Made by a program: the position numbers and the translations under genes
The notes under the pieces: generated by a model
The model's database searches: none
What the model was told of the DNA's origin: nothing
What the model saw: only the letters and a program-made list of their open reading frames with translations
Origin: a virus
Strand: one strand, 5' to 3'
Length of the DNA: 20,164 bases
IMG/VR virus record: IMGVR_UViG_3300030102_003909
Coordinates: 1-20,164 of that record
Part shown: positions 1 through 10,200 of the stretch, piece by piece
Layout: every line of letters begins with the position of its first letter
Position numbering within the stretch: the first letter of the stretch is position 1

Positions 1-2712
1 AGTATAAGTAATTTGTGTATCAGACAATCTCTCAGCAAAGATCGCTCTTGCACCAGAAGATTGTCCTATCATTGTTTCGCCAACAATCAGATCTGCAGTT
101 TTACCTGTTACACCATTCAAACCGGATAAAGTGGCTTGAGGGGCAGAGGCAGCAGATGTATCATTGGACTCATAAATTCCAAGAATTGAAATAATATCTG
201 GTTTATTCAAAGAAATTCTTTCATCTTGAACTCTAGTTCCAAATGGATAGTTTCCAAAATCAAGACCATTGTTTAGAGTAGTTGTCCCTGCTCCAGAACC
301 AGCAATTCTAGACTTATCTACAATAATAGTTTCTACCCTATTCTGCTTTTTAACTTTTGCTTTTAGATTTGTTTTTCTCAAAGTTGCAAAAAGAGTTGCC
401 CCAGTGTCATTAGCTCCCAAATTATTAATTTGAAGTTCTTTTCCACCATTAGTGAATTGGAATCTATCTGATGTTAATTCCTCTGTATTACCATTGCTTC
501 TGATTAAAGCGTATCTTTCTTCATCAAATGCTAAGAAAGTTTCATTAGCACCAGAAATAACAGGAGTAGACAGTTTATTAGTTGCAATATTAACTGTAAA
601 TGTTTTTCTAATTACAAGATTAGATGAGGTTAAATCAATATCAGATATAAATTGCTTAGGCATTCTTGTATATAATGCATTAGCATCTAGATCTTCAGAT
701 GCACTAGACACTACATTACCAACAACTTTTAAATCATTAATTGTTCTGTTCGTTGCTGGAAGATTTCCATCTAAAACTCCAGTAACTGTAGTAACACCAG
801 TGACAGTAACATCACCAGCGTTAACACTGATAACTTTTGCACCAATTGGTGTTGCGGAATCACTAGTTGTAAACTTTAAAATACTTCCAACTTTTACTTT
901 TGAGAGGAACTTGGAAGTGGTAGGTGCGGTAATTTTAGGAGTGCCAGCACCAAGTGTTGCTGTAATTGAAGAAACTCCAATATTAGACAGAGTATCTAAT
1001 ACGGTGTCAGCAGTAAATACATTTGAAACACCGATTGCACCTAAGTCTGGTCCGCCATAAACAGACTTCACATCAGATATACCTGATGCTGTTATTGCAG
1101 TAGCGACTCTAGAGTTATCAACTCCATCAAAAATAAGTGGTTCATTGAGTGCAAATTCTCCACTCTTTTCATATACCGTTAACGCCTTTGATGCAGAAAC
1201 ATTACTTCTTAAAAATGCTGTTGCTCCACTAAATTTTCCTTTAACTTGAGTGGGGACGGTAAGGGTTATTGGCTCATTAAGTGTTATGCGAGAGAATGTT
1301 TGAATATCAAATAATTGAAGATCCCATTGATTTGCGGCAGCATTAGTAGAACTGTAAGATCCACTTTCCAAAGAAAAATCATATATTCTTGCTAGACCAA
1401 TTTCTTGCCCTTTCGCTGTGGTATTTACTCCAACTCTATCATTTCTCAAACTTAAAACATAGGTATTACCAATACCAATCGCTGGAGTGCCAGAGGCATT
1501 ATTTACTTTAAATGTCGCTCCAGTATTAAAAATAATTTCCTGGTTTTCTAATTTCTTAGTGGTTCTTGGTTTTGGTGCGTCCAGATATGTTGTGCTAATA
1601 GTTTCAACTTCAAATCCTTTTACGAATGCTTTTCCTGGAGAAATTTCATAAAGAGCAAGATCCTCAGATGCCAATTGTCCACCTTGAGTGAATCTTCCCT
1701 CCTCATATACTCCATTGTTTGAAATACCATCATTCAAAGATTCTCTAACAGAGACATCAAATGGACTAACAGTATAATCACCAGACTCAGCGTATGTTCT
1801 ACGCGCTAACTCCTCTGCAATGATACTATACTGTGTATTTTTTACTTGAGATTCTAAAACACCATCTCTAATAGTTGCTAATTCTACAAAATTAGAGTCA
1901 TTATAATCATCTAATGATTTAATTTGTAGAGAGCAACTAATCTTTAAACGATCCGCACCAGGAGATGCAAAATTATTAAATCCTTTAGAATTATCTGTTA
2001 AATTTTCATCAGTATCAGAATTTACTATTTCTTCTAATACTTTTAGACCAACTCTACCAGATGGAGAGTTGTCATATTGAGATAAAATTAAAGTTTCATC
2101 TTCAACGTTTACAAAATTGCCTCGTATAAAGTAAACACCATTAGATATAGAAAATGCTGATGCAATCGAAGTAGCCTCTGACGGAATGGTAGATGCTACA
2201 GATTCTCCTATCGGTATGAATGGATTATTTAAAGGTCCAGAAATGACATCATTGTCAAGTGCTAAAAGTTCTCCATCTAAGAAAGTTTTTAGTTCTGAAT
2301 CTTGAACGCCAGAAGATAAGTAGGAAATATAAAGTGTTAGATTTCCTTTTTCAGAATTTTCAGACCTTAATATATTTTTTACGTATGCTGTTACACCAGA
2401 AGTTAATCCAATTATTTTTCTTTCTAATAGTTGCTCAACATAAAAATCAACAGGTACTCCTAGGTGAGTATTATTCAACTGAACAGCATGGTATGTTCTG
2501 GAATATGCAGTATTTCCAGGAATAACTTTAGCACCCTCTTTGAAAAAGTGCTGTCCAAATCTTTCAATTTGATTTTGAAGAATAGACTGTAAACCAGTTA
2601 GTTCTCTTGCTTGAACTGGATATCCTGGTTTAAATAAGACTCTATGATAATTGTCACTGGGGTCAAAATCATCAAAATATGGAGAAACATTGAGATTTGT
2701 TTGTTGAGCCAT
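1..2712 (-). CDS. DUF4815-type virion structural protein (C-terminus beyond window)
   Basis: The frame is open from an ATG at 2712 to base 1, giving 904 codons with no stop; the C-terminus lies outside the window. The N-terminus reads MAQQTNLNVSPYFDDFD, followed by NYHRVLFKPGYPVQARELT and LQSILQNQIERFG (residues 1-53). From memory this is the hallmark of the DUF4815 family, common in marine T4-like phages and annotated as a virion structural or tail-fibre-like protein. The visible remainder is beta-rich with few aromatics. It contains two SGATA/SGARA modules (around 1141-1260 and 30-115). A stretch near 170-330 reads VETIIVDKSR, then GNYPFGTRVQDERISLN and GIYESND, which looks like a conserved late core. 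The gene starts 6 bases after the gp8 stop with no clear Shine-Dalgarno, so it is probably cotranscribed and coupled with gp8. The family call is fairly sure; the exact role (baseplate periphery or fibre attachment) is inferred from position downstream of gp8. Confidence 0.85.
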   Translation of the reverse strand, partial: MAQQTNLNVSPYFDDFDPSDNYHRVLFKPGYPVQARELTGLQSILQNQIERFGQHFFKEGAKVIPGNTAYSRTYHAVQLNNTHLGVPVDFYVEQLLERKIIGLTSGVTAYVKNILRSENSEKGNLTLYISYLSSGVQDSELKTFLDGELLALDNDVISGPLNNPFIPIGESVASTIPSEATSIASAFSISNGVYFIRGNFVNVEDETLILSQYDNSPSGRVGLKVLEEIVNSDTDENLTDNSKGFNNFASPGADRLKISCSLQIKSLDDYNDSNFVELATIRDGVLESQVKNTQYSIIAEELARRTYAESGDYTVSPFDVSVRESLNDGISNNGVYEEGRFTQGGQLASEDLALYEISPGKAFVKGFEVETISTTYLDAPKPRTTKKLENQEIIFNTGATFKVNNASGTPAIGIGNTYVLSLRNDRVGVNTTAKGQEIGLARIYDFSLESGSYSSTNAAANQWDLQLFDIQTFSRITLNEPITLTVPTQVKGKFSGATAFLRSNVSASKALTVYEKSGEFALNEPLIFDGVDNSRVATAITASGISDVKSVYGGPDLGAIGVSNVFTADTVLDTLSNIGVSSITATLGAGTPKITAPTTSKFLSKVKVGSILKFTTSDSATPIGAKVISVNAGDVTVTGVTTVTGVLDGNLPATNRTINDLKVVGNVVSSASEDLDANALYTRMPKQFISDIDLTSSNLVIRKTFTVNIATNKLSTPVISGANETFLAFDEERYALIRSNGNTEELTSDRFQFTNGGKELQINNLGANDTGATLFATLRKTNLKAKVKKQNRVETIIVDKSRIAGSGAGTTTLNNGLDFGNYPFGTRVQDERISLNKPDIISILGIYESNDTSAASAPQATLSGLNGVTGKTADLIVGETMIGQSSGARAIFAERLSDTQITYT

Positions 2713-2718
2713 GGTTGA

Positions 2719-4269
2719 TTAGAATTGCAATATGATTTTGATATCTTCCTTCTGATTTGAAGATCTTGTTATAGCCGGTCTATTATCAGTGTAAATTATA
2801 TTTCCAGAGAATTGTTTGACCTCTGGGGTAGATACACCACTTGCAAAAGTTTGACCTAGATAATATGTCCTATTATTTATGACTGTTGATAGACCTGTAA
2901 AGTTTTCATCAATATTTAAATTGATGCTTCCTCCGGTGATTGATAAATTACCACCTGTGCCCGGACTACCTGTAAATCTATTCAGATTGAATCCAAAGGA
3001 GGGATTAGTTATAGCAACTCCAACTGTCGTAAATCCCGCAAAAGTTCTTTCCTGCCATAATTTTAAAACTCCAGTTATCTGGTCATAACTAACGACTTTA
3101 CCTATGGCGGTTACACCAGTTCCAATCGTTTGCTGAACAAGTGCATCTTCGGTAAATGTTGCTGAACTAAAACCAATACCTGTTAATCTGAGAGCATAGA
3201 CTCCACTTGCTTTCTCCAAAGACAGTATTTGATTACTACCAAATGCTAATGGATTCTCAACAACCCCAATTCTAGCAATTTCATTACCGGTGATAAAATC
3301 TGGGTTCTCAACATCATTCTCAATTCTTGAATATAAAAGAACATTTGTTGCACCAAGTTCTCTATTAATATCGGCTCCATGACCACCTTTAGGTGGAATA
3401 ATTACATCCAAAACTGGATATGTTTGAGGTTCTGGAACACCACCAGCAACTAAATCAACATTACCAAAACTATATCCAGATCCTTGATTTGAAACAATGA
3501 CACTTTCAACTCTTGAGTCATTATTAATTGTTACCGTACACTCTGCTCCAGATCCATCACCTTTAATAGGAACTTTTGTATAAGTTCTATTTGCAGTTCC
3601 TATACCAGAACCACGATTTTGAACAACTACTATTTTAAGTCCACCATCAACCGCATTTTCTCTAACAGAAGCATCATCATCACTAGTCTCCCAATTATCG
3701 GGAACAGGCATATAATCTGTGCTATCAAATTTAACAATATCAGATGGTTTAATAGTATAGAGATATTTCCAAACATAACCATCACCACTAGTGCCTGCAG
3801 CTCTGGGTTCTAGATCGGTAAATTTGGGTTCATCTAATGATGGTCTTCCATTGGCGTTTTCTTGATCAGTTCCATTTTGAAGACAGATGTAAACTCTATA
3901 ATCACTATTCAAAACAAAATAATTTGAAGAGTATAAAGAAGTTCCGTTAGAGTTTCTAGGTGTATTGTTTATACTATAGTCATGTCTATAATAATCATAA
4001 GTTCTTCCAGATGCCCAGACATTTTTTCTTACTACTTGATTAGCATCATCAGAAGTAATTTTCTTGAGTGCAATGATAGTATCCCAAGTGACATTCTCAT
4101 TAAAAAAGTTGTCGGTTGGTGCCGGAGGAGAATCATTCCAATTTACATCAACATTTGTTGGATTTGGTAAACCCACAAAACTGTAATATGATTTTGCAGT
4201 AGTGTTAAATCCAGCTACAAAATTCTTTGCATTCAATATTCTTATCTGATCAGTTATAATAGCAGACAT
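2719..4269 (-). CDS. 8: Baseplate wedge subunit gp8 (enlarged)
   Basis: This is a homologue of T4 gp8, a wedge protein that binds to the gp7-containing wedge. Recalled T4 gp8 landmarks appear in the same order. SGDGYVWKYLYTI (residues 161-173) matches T4 GDGYVWEYLFEI. RIGVVENPL (333-341) matches T4 ISIITNPL. The C-terminus, IIYTDNRPAI then NQKEDIKIILQF (491-516), matches T4 MIYMENRPPI then QTEEINILFTF. The protein has 516 residues against 334 in T4. The extra length lies in two places: a segment at about 210-277 with two GSG(Y) beta motifs, and about 140 residues between NPL (341) and the C-terminal block. The second insert has a TGVTAIGKVVSYD module near 384-397. The start ATG at 4269 lies 26 bases after the stop of the giant upstream gene. 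No Shine-Dalgarno is evident, but a late-promoter-like box lies 20 bases before the start. The stop is 6 bases before the DUF4815 gene. Confidence 0.92.
   Translation of the reverse strand: MSAIITDQIRILNAKNFVAGFNTTAKSYYSFVGLPNPTNVDVNWNDSPPAPTDNFFNENVTWDTIIALKKITSDDANQVVRKNVWASGRTYDYYRHDYSINNTPRNSNGTSLYSSNYFVLNSDYRVYICLQNGTDQENANGRPSLDEPKFTDLEPRAAGTSGDGYVWKYLYTIKPSDIVKFDSTDYMPVPDNWETSDDDASVRENAVDGGLKIVVVQNRGSGIGTANRTYTKVPIKGDGSGAECTVTINNDSRVESVIVSNQGSGYSFGNVDLVAGGVPEPQTYPVLDVIIPPKGGHGADINRELGATNVLLYSRIENDVENPDFITGNEIARIGVVENPLAFGSNQILSLEKASGVYALRLTGIGFSSATFTEDALVQQTIGTGVTAIGKVVSYDQITGVLKLWQERTFAGFTTVGVAITNPSFGFNLNRFTGSPGTGGNLSITGGSINLNIDENFTGLSTVINNRTYYLGQTFASGVSTPEVKQFSGNIIYTDNRPAITRSSNQKEDIKIILQF
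3439..3642 (-). repeat. GSGY beta-motif pair inserted in gp8
   Basis: Residues 210-277 of gp8 contain two imperfect copies of a beta motif. The first reads LKIVVVQNRGSGIGTANRTY. It is followed by the linker KGDGSGAECTVTI, and the second copy reads VESVIVSNQGSGYSFGNVDL. The layout is [hydrophobic strand]-x-G-S-G-Y-x-x-P/V-x-V, a G-x-GA-x-C/A linker, then another strand. It matches clusters in the neighbouring giant protein. Recalled T4 gp8 has no such segment, so this looks like an insertion or expansion. Confidence 0.7.
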
Positions 4270-4289
4270 TTTTGTAGTAATTTTTTAGT

Positions 4290-4297
4290 TATTTATC
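4290..4297 (-). promoter_or_regulatory. T4-like late promoter box before gp8
   Basis: On the minus strand this reads GATAAATA, one mismatch from the T4 late consensus TATAAATA. It is followed by ACTAAAAAA, and the gp8 ATG begins 20 bases after the box. It overlaps the stop codon of the giant upstream gene. The box before gp25 (20088-20095) shares the ten bases ATAAATAACT with it. T4 late promoters are read by host RNA polymerase carrying the gp55 sigma factor; use here is inferred. Confidence 0.5.
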
Positions 4298-7200
4298 AGG
4301 TTACAAACCCAATTGACTTGTACGCAGTTTGTCTAATTACATATGGTCCTGTTTTAATACCTACTATGCCATTTGAAGTAATGGCAGAATATGAGTTAAA
4401 ACCAACTCTTTCACTAAATTCAATCTTACCCCAACTATACTTTCCGTAGAAACTACTGATCGCTAGACCAGCAGCAGTGAATCCATTATAATGTTCAATG
4501 CTAACAGTGACTCTGGCAACATTAGTGGTTCCAACTCCTATTGAAGATGTATTTGCGATAGAGACATCGGCAACTCTATAGATGTTGTCAAGGAAAGAAT
4601 TTCCAACACCAATTACATTACCACTTTCATCAAGAGCAGTGACTCCACTTCCAACATTAGATTCATAGACAATGAAATAATCGCCAGTAGATATTCCACT
4701 AGTTGTTGTTTGTGCAGTGACACCAGTGTTATCCCTTAGAGGAGATATTGCTTCAATTGCCAAATCAAATACAATTCCTGTAGAGGCAACACCCACTGAA
4801 GTTGTATTAATTCCAGTGATAATTCCAAAATCACCACTGAAAGATTCTATTGTATTATCCTCAGTTGTTAATGATATTGGAGGACTGATAAGAACAACTG
4901 GTGCTTTAGAGAAAGTATATCCTGTTCCTGGTGAGGTAATAGTTATACTAGTAACAACACCAGCAGTTATAGATGCAGTTGCATTTGCTCTAAGTGTGCT
5001 TCCTAATCCAACAGGATTTTCTATTGTCACATCAGGAACTACAGAATATCCGGACCCACCTGTAGATAGTGTAATAGAAGTTACTGTTCCTGCAGCAGAC
5101 ACAACAGCGGTTCCTGCAGCACCAATCTTGTCATTACTGTAATTAAACAAGGTTACTTTGTTTTGGAATCCTTTATTTGGAAGTTGAGTTTCATTAATTG
5201 GATTAAATCCTGGTCTTACATTATCAACATATACCTCAGTTGAACCAACACCTACAGATTTAATAAGATATGCAGTGGGGAAAATACTTGGTTCATACAA
5301 AGAGCGTGACTTGTCAACAATTTTTCCATTAATTAGTTTATCATCTCTTTGTCTACACCAATTTATAGGTCTTTCTGTAGTTTCATTTTTAGCTAATCCA
5401 GGTCCAGGATATGCATTTGTATTGAGAGAACTTGCTGAAAGTATTGTATTGATTGTTCTCTTATCCTGGTTCTGTTCAATATTTCCACTGGTGAATTGTA
5501 ATGTGTCTCCGGGTTTGACGGTTTCTAAAACATCAACATTTCTTGTATCAATTTCGCCAGTTCCTTTATAAAGTAAGAATTTAATAGTATCACCTGACTT
5601 GGGTGCCTCAGTGAAAACTATATTACTTCCTCCAGAGAACTGATAAGACTCTCCAGGAATTTGCGGAATATCATTAATAAAGATAAACAGATTATCTTGA
5701 ATGTTAATATTTGAACCCTGAGCAGCTACAACGGATAAGAACTCTCCATTCTTTTTGATCGGGAATCTAGTTCTAGATCCAGTAAAGAGTGTGGAGAAAT
5801 CATCTAATGCTTCAAATTCACCAACAGACCATGCGTTGAATTTATCTCCATCAGTTCTTTCAACCTCAATCTCAAAAGGACTAAATGTTTTGGTAGTATC
5901 TGTAGGAATTCCTGTAGTACCACCAAGACCAACAGTCAGTGTCTGACCAACTTGATATCCAAAACCAGTATTTGAAAGATTAAATTCAATTACGCTAGAT
6001 CCTTGTCCAACGACAATATCAACCTTTCCTCCTGTTCCTACACCAATGGAATCTGATGTGTAGATTAGTGGTATATCAACATATGGAAGTGGATCATCAA
6101 TAACTACATCAAGTGCTTGATCAACTTTACCACCTCTCGCATAGAAGTGAGTTCTGGTAGAAATTCCAGTATTGATTTCAAATGTAGTAGCATCTACGAC
6201 TGCAATAACTGGTGTTCCTGCAAACGCGGCATCTTGACCACTTGGCGAATTGTTTTTAGGTCTTGGAGCAATAATCGCAGCTTGTGCTGTGCCACCAGAA
6301 ACATATTGCGTAGCAACAGTGGTAACTCCAATATTAGTGGTGAATATTGTTGAAGTTCCCACATTGGTGACAGGACTTCCTGCATAATATGGATCACCTG
6401 CTCTGGGATATCTGTGCTGCGTTGTGTTGCCATTCTTAGTGCAGGTAAATATTAGAGATTCTTTGGCAAGTTTAATACTTCTATTCGGAAGTAATGTATG
6501 AGCACCAATGGTTAAAACAAGAGCACCTGTTGCTGGATTATAGGTAGCAGCACTGACATCATAAAGAACAGACTTAGATGTTCCTACATTAACCGTAATA
6601 GTATTGGATGTGGTTGCTGTGATTGCAGTATTAATGCCTGCGATAGGATCAGTTGGTCTTGGATATGGATGATCACTACCCTGTTGATCCATATCACACC
6701 TAAAGACGATTGAACTGGTTGCAATTCCAACAACAACGTTCGTGTCTAGTCCATGATTTGGAATTGTTATTACTAAATTACCATTCTTAGGATCATATGT
6801 AGCACCTGTTGGAGTAAATTGTGTTCCAACTCCAGTCGTCACTGCATTATCCAATGCATATTGGAATGTATGTAAGTAATCTCCACCCTGAATTACTGCG
6901 AAAGTGCCGGAAGTGCCAACAAATGTATGAGCATACTGATCTTTAGCACCAGATCTACCGACATCTAGGGTAATAGTAGTCGCAGTTGTAGAACCAACCG
7001 AGATTGCTGTGTCAAAGAATACATCTCTATTTCTGGGATAAATGTGAGGAACTGTAGCACCAAGACCACAAGTGAATGCCAATCCTGTTAATATCACATC
7101 ACTATTTTTACCTGGGGCAACAGAGAGTCCATGAGCACCGTTTGTAGTAACTGTCAATATACCACTAACATGATCATAAGAAGCAGTAACAACACCTACA

Positions 7201-10200
7201 GATGGAATGTAGTCGCATGTGAAGGCAACGCCAGATAAGACAACATCATCTCCAACAGAAAGATTATGTGGGAAAGAAGTACTAACAGTTGTAAGTCCTG
7301 TTATAGAACCATATCCTACATTAATAATATTTCCTGGTTTGTAGAAAATTTTATTGCTAGTAACGGCGATTCCAGTAATGAATCCATCAGTAATTTGTGC
7401 TGTTCCAATTCCAGTTATGTCAACTCCAGTTCTACTTTGCCTTTGAATTGAAACATTTACTGTTGTCTGAACACCAACTCGATATCCAGATCCACTATTT
7501 CCAATAGCAACGTTCGTAACGATTCCCGTCCTGGCAATCACTGCTGTTCCACCAGCAGCAACAAGAGGTTGATAACCGAGACCGGCTGTAGATCCAACGG
7601 ACAGAAGAACTCCGCCAACAGGGATGTTTGCGTTGTTCACATCATAACTTACAGAACTTGCAGTTCCAGTGAAGTTAATTGAAGTGGCACTACCAACTTG
7701 TGATACGGTATAATTTTTATCTGCTCCCTGAGCCTGTAAAATACCGTTAATTAATATAAGGGTAGATGTCTGTATTCCAGTAACATTTTGTTTATCTGCT
7801 GTTAATACAAATTCTTTATTCAGACCATTGAATGATTGAGATATATCATCATAGATATGATTTTTAGTGTAAGTTTCTTGGTTGCTTCCAGGAACTCCAC
7901 TTCTTAAGAAAGATCTACCGAAGAAAGTTGAAGAAGTTGTTATGCCAATATAATCTCTAAATGACGGTGCATCAGTAGCAGACCCAATTGGAGTATTGCC
8001 AAATGGAGCTTCCGCAAAGTTCAATGTATTACCAACAATATTATAATTACCTTCAATTTTGGTAACTATCGTATCCTTAGGATGACTTGCCAAACCAGTT
8101 CCAAGCCAAGCACGCTGAACCTTAACTGCATTTGTTGTACCAATTCCAATGGAAATAATTTTTACAATTTCATCTGTATCATTAGCACCTATTCTTACAT
8201 AATCACCAGCAAAGAATGAAGTGATTCCGGAGAAGAATAAGATATCTCTATCAACTGTCGCTGCAGTTGATAATCCAGTAGTAACAACACCTGCCACAAT
8301 GGGAGACTGAATCATATTATCAATACTTAATACCACTTTAGAATTTGCATCCTTTGCAGTAAAGGCATGATTTGAACCTGCAGCAACTCCCGTAAATGCA
8401 ACAGAAACTGGATTTTTCTTGAGTGCGTTTTCTGCAGTTGTTGCAAGTTTAATTTCATCTTCACCATTTTTGATGCAGAATACACTTGCTGGTAATGTTG
8501 TTGTTGTTCCAACTCCAACAAATCCATCTGTAGAGGCAATTGAAATGAAATCTGTTTTTATTCCCAAAGGACTTGAATATACCAGTTCTTGACCGGTAAC
8601 AAAGAAATGATTAGGTAGGTAAATTGTATTGTCTGTTAGATCGACGATTGTGGAATCTGATGCATTGAAGGTCTTAGTAAAGATCGTGTCATTCTTATGA
8701 GTAAGTGGGAAAGATCTTTTAACACTAACTTCAGTTCCGGTGTAAGTGTCGAAATTGGATTCCATGGCAGCACAATCCAAATCTTTCTGGAATTGAGCAG
8801 TATTCAAATCTTCTGCAGTATTCAACTTATTGATGAATGTTTTAACATGAACATCAATACTTGGATTGGGAGTAAAGTTGATAACTGTTACGTTTCCAGA
8901 TCTAGTAGCACCCAAAGTTCCTAATCCCACAGTGCTCTCGCCACCAGAAGTATCAACTGCAGCATATTCAGTTAAAGATACGGTAGTGTCATCATCAACA
9001 ATGGTGAATTCAGACATCTGATGAATATTGTTTGTTTTATCAGAAACAACAATTATTCCATATGCAGCATCAACCTCAGTATCTGCGGTGGTTCCATATT
9101 GTCCAACAACTGTTGCAGTTGGAGACCCTGCCGATGCTATGTCAACACCTTTGGCTGTTAATTGTGCAAATCTATACTTATCTGTTCCAACTCCGAGATA
9201 TCTCTCAGATGAGAAACCTACAGATAACACATTGACATGCGTAGTGGTTACACCTGCAATGGGTTCAAAATCGATCAGCAAATCGTTATTATTCAAACTT
9301 GCACTAAATGAACCTAATCCAGTTGATCCACTCTGCGAATCAAGAGTTGTATTTGTTAGTTGGTTATATTCTAAAATTTGAACATTTGTTCCATCATGAA
9401 TAACACTAACTTCTTCAAACTCATTTTCATCATTAGAATTTTCAATACTCACAATTAATTTTGTTGCTCTGACTCCCGATGTATCGGTTCCAATTCCACC
9501 AATGGTAAGTAAGTTTGTTGTTGTACCTCCACCGATTATGATATTTGAACTCGCCACCGAAACTAATGCACCAGGGAATCCAGTCGCTGTTGATACTCCA
9601 ATGTTACTTGTATTAAGTCCAACAGTAGTAGTGTTTAAACCTAATCTATCTAAACCAAATGTGAAAATTGACAGAGCATAGTTATTGAATTTAAATTTAG
9701 TTGGGAAGAATTGTAAAACTCCCTCACCACCTTCAAGAGCGTAATCGTAACTTCCTAAGTCATTAACAGTAGCAAGATCACCATATTGACTGATCATAGA
9801 TTGTCCATTGGATGGACTATTCACCACTGTGACGATAGAGATTTGTCTTTCTGCTCCAAACACTGTATCTTTTGCAAGACATATGTATTTGATTGCAAGT
9901 CCATCTTTCAAAGACCTTCTTGCAACAATTTCAAATGGAGTAGTTCTTCTATTGCTATTGAAAAGACCGCTTATGTCATCAATATTCAAAACTCGGTTAC
10001 TGACAGATTCGACATAATCCTGTATAACCCTAGTATTGAAGGTTATTTCATCTGAAAACTCACCAACGCTTTGCTGTAAGTAATTTTCTGTTGCAAGGTC
10101 AAAGTTATTAACACATTCCAAGTCACCAACACTGATCATATCAATTTCAATAGTTGTTGAGTCTATGGGAACAATTGATAGAGACTCTTCTTTATCACCT

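Noticed and set aside
452-1060. 202-codon plus-strand ORF, and other plus-strand ORFs of 60-141 codons across the window
   Set aside because: All lie opposite well-supported minus-strand genes. Their translations show no family pattern, and their openness is explained by the biased codon use of the opposite strand.
2874-2881. Another CATAAATA on the minus strand, about 160 bases before the DUF4815 start
   Set aside because: It is inside gp8 coding sequence, is followed by ATAGG rather than the shared ACT, and is far from the start. Single-mismatch boxes such as this and AATAAATA at 18315-18322 are expected by chance in AT-rich DNA.
3385-3400. Small palindrome CCACCTAAAGGTGG inside gp8
   Set aside because: It has only a five-pair stem, no U-run, and codes for the in-frame PPKGG of gp8.
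6194-6433. Minus-strand 79-codon ORF, and similar ones at 8327-8539 and 14000-14242
   Set aside because: They are out-of-frame readings inside the giant gp7-like gene, with Leu/Gln-rich low-complexity translations typical of frame shadows.
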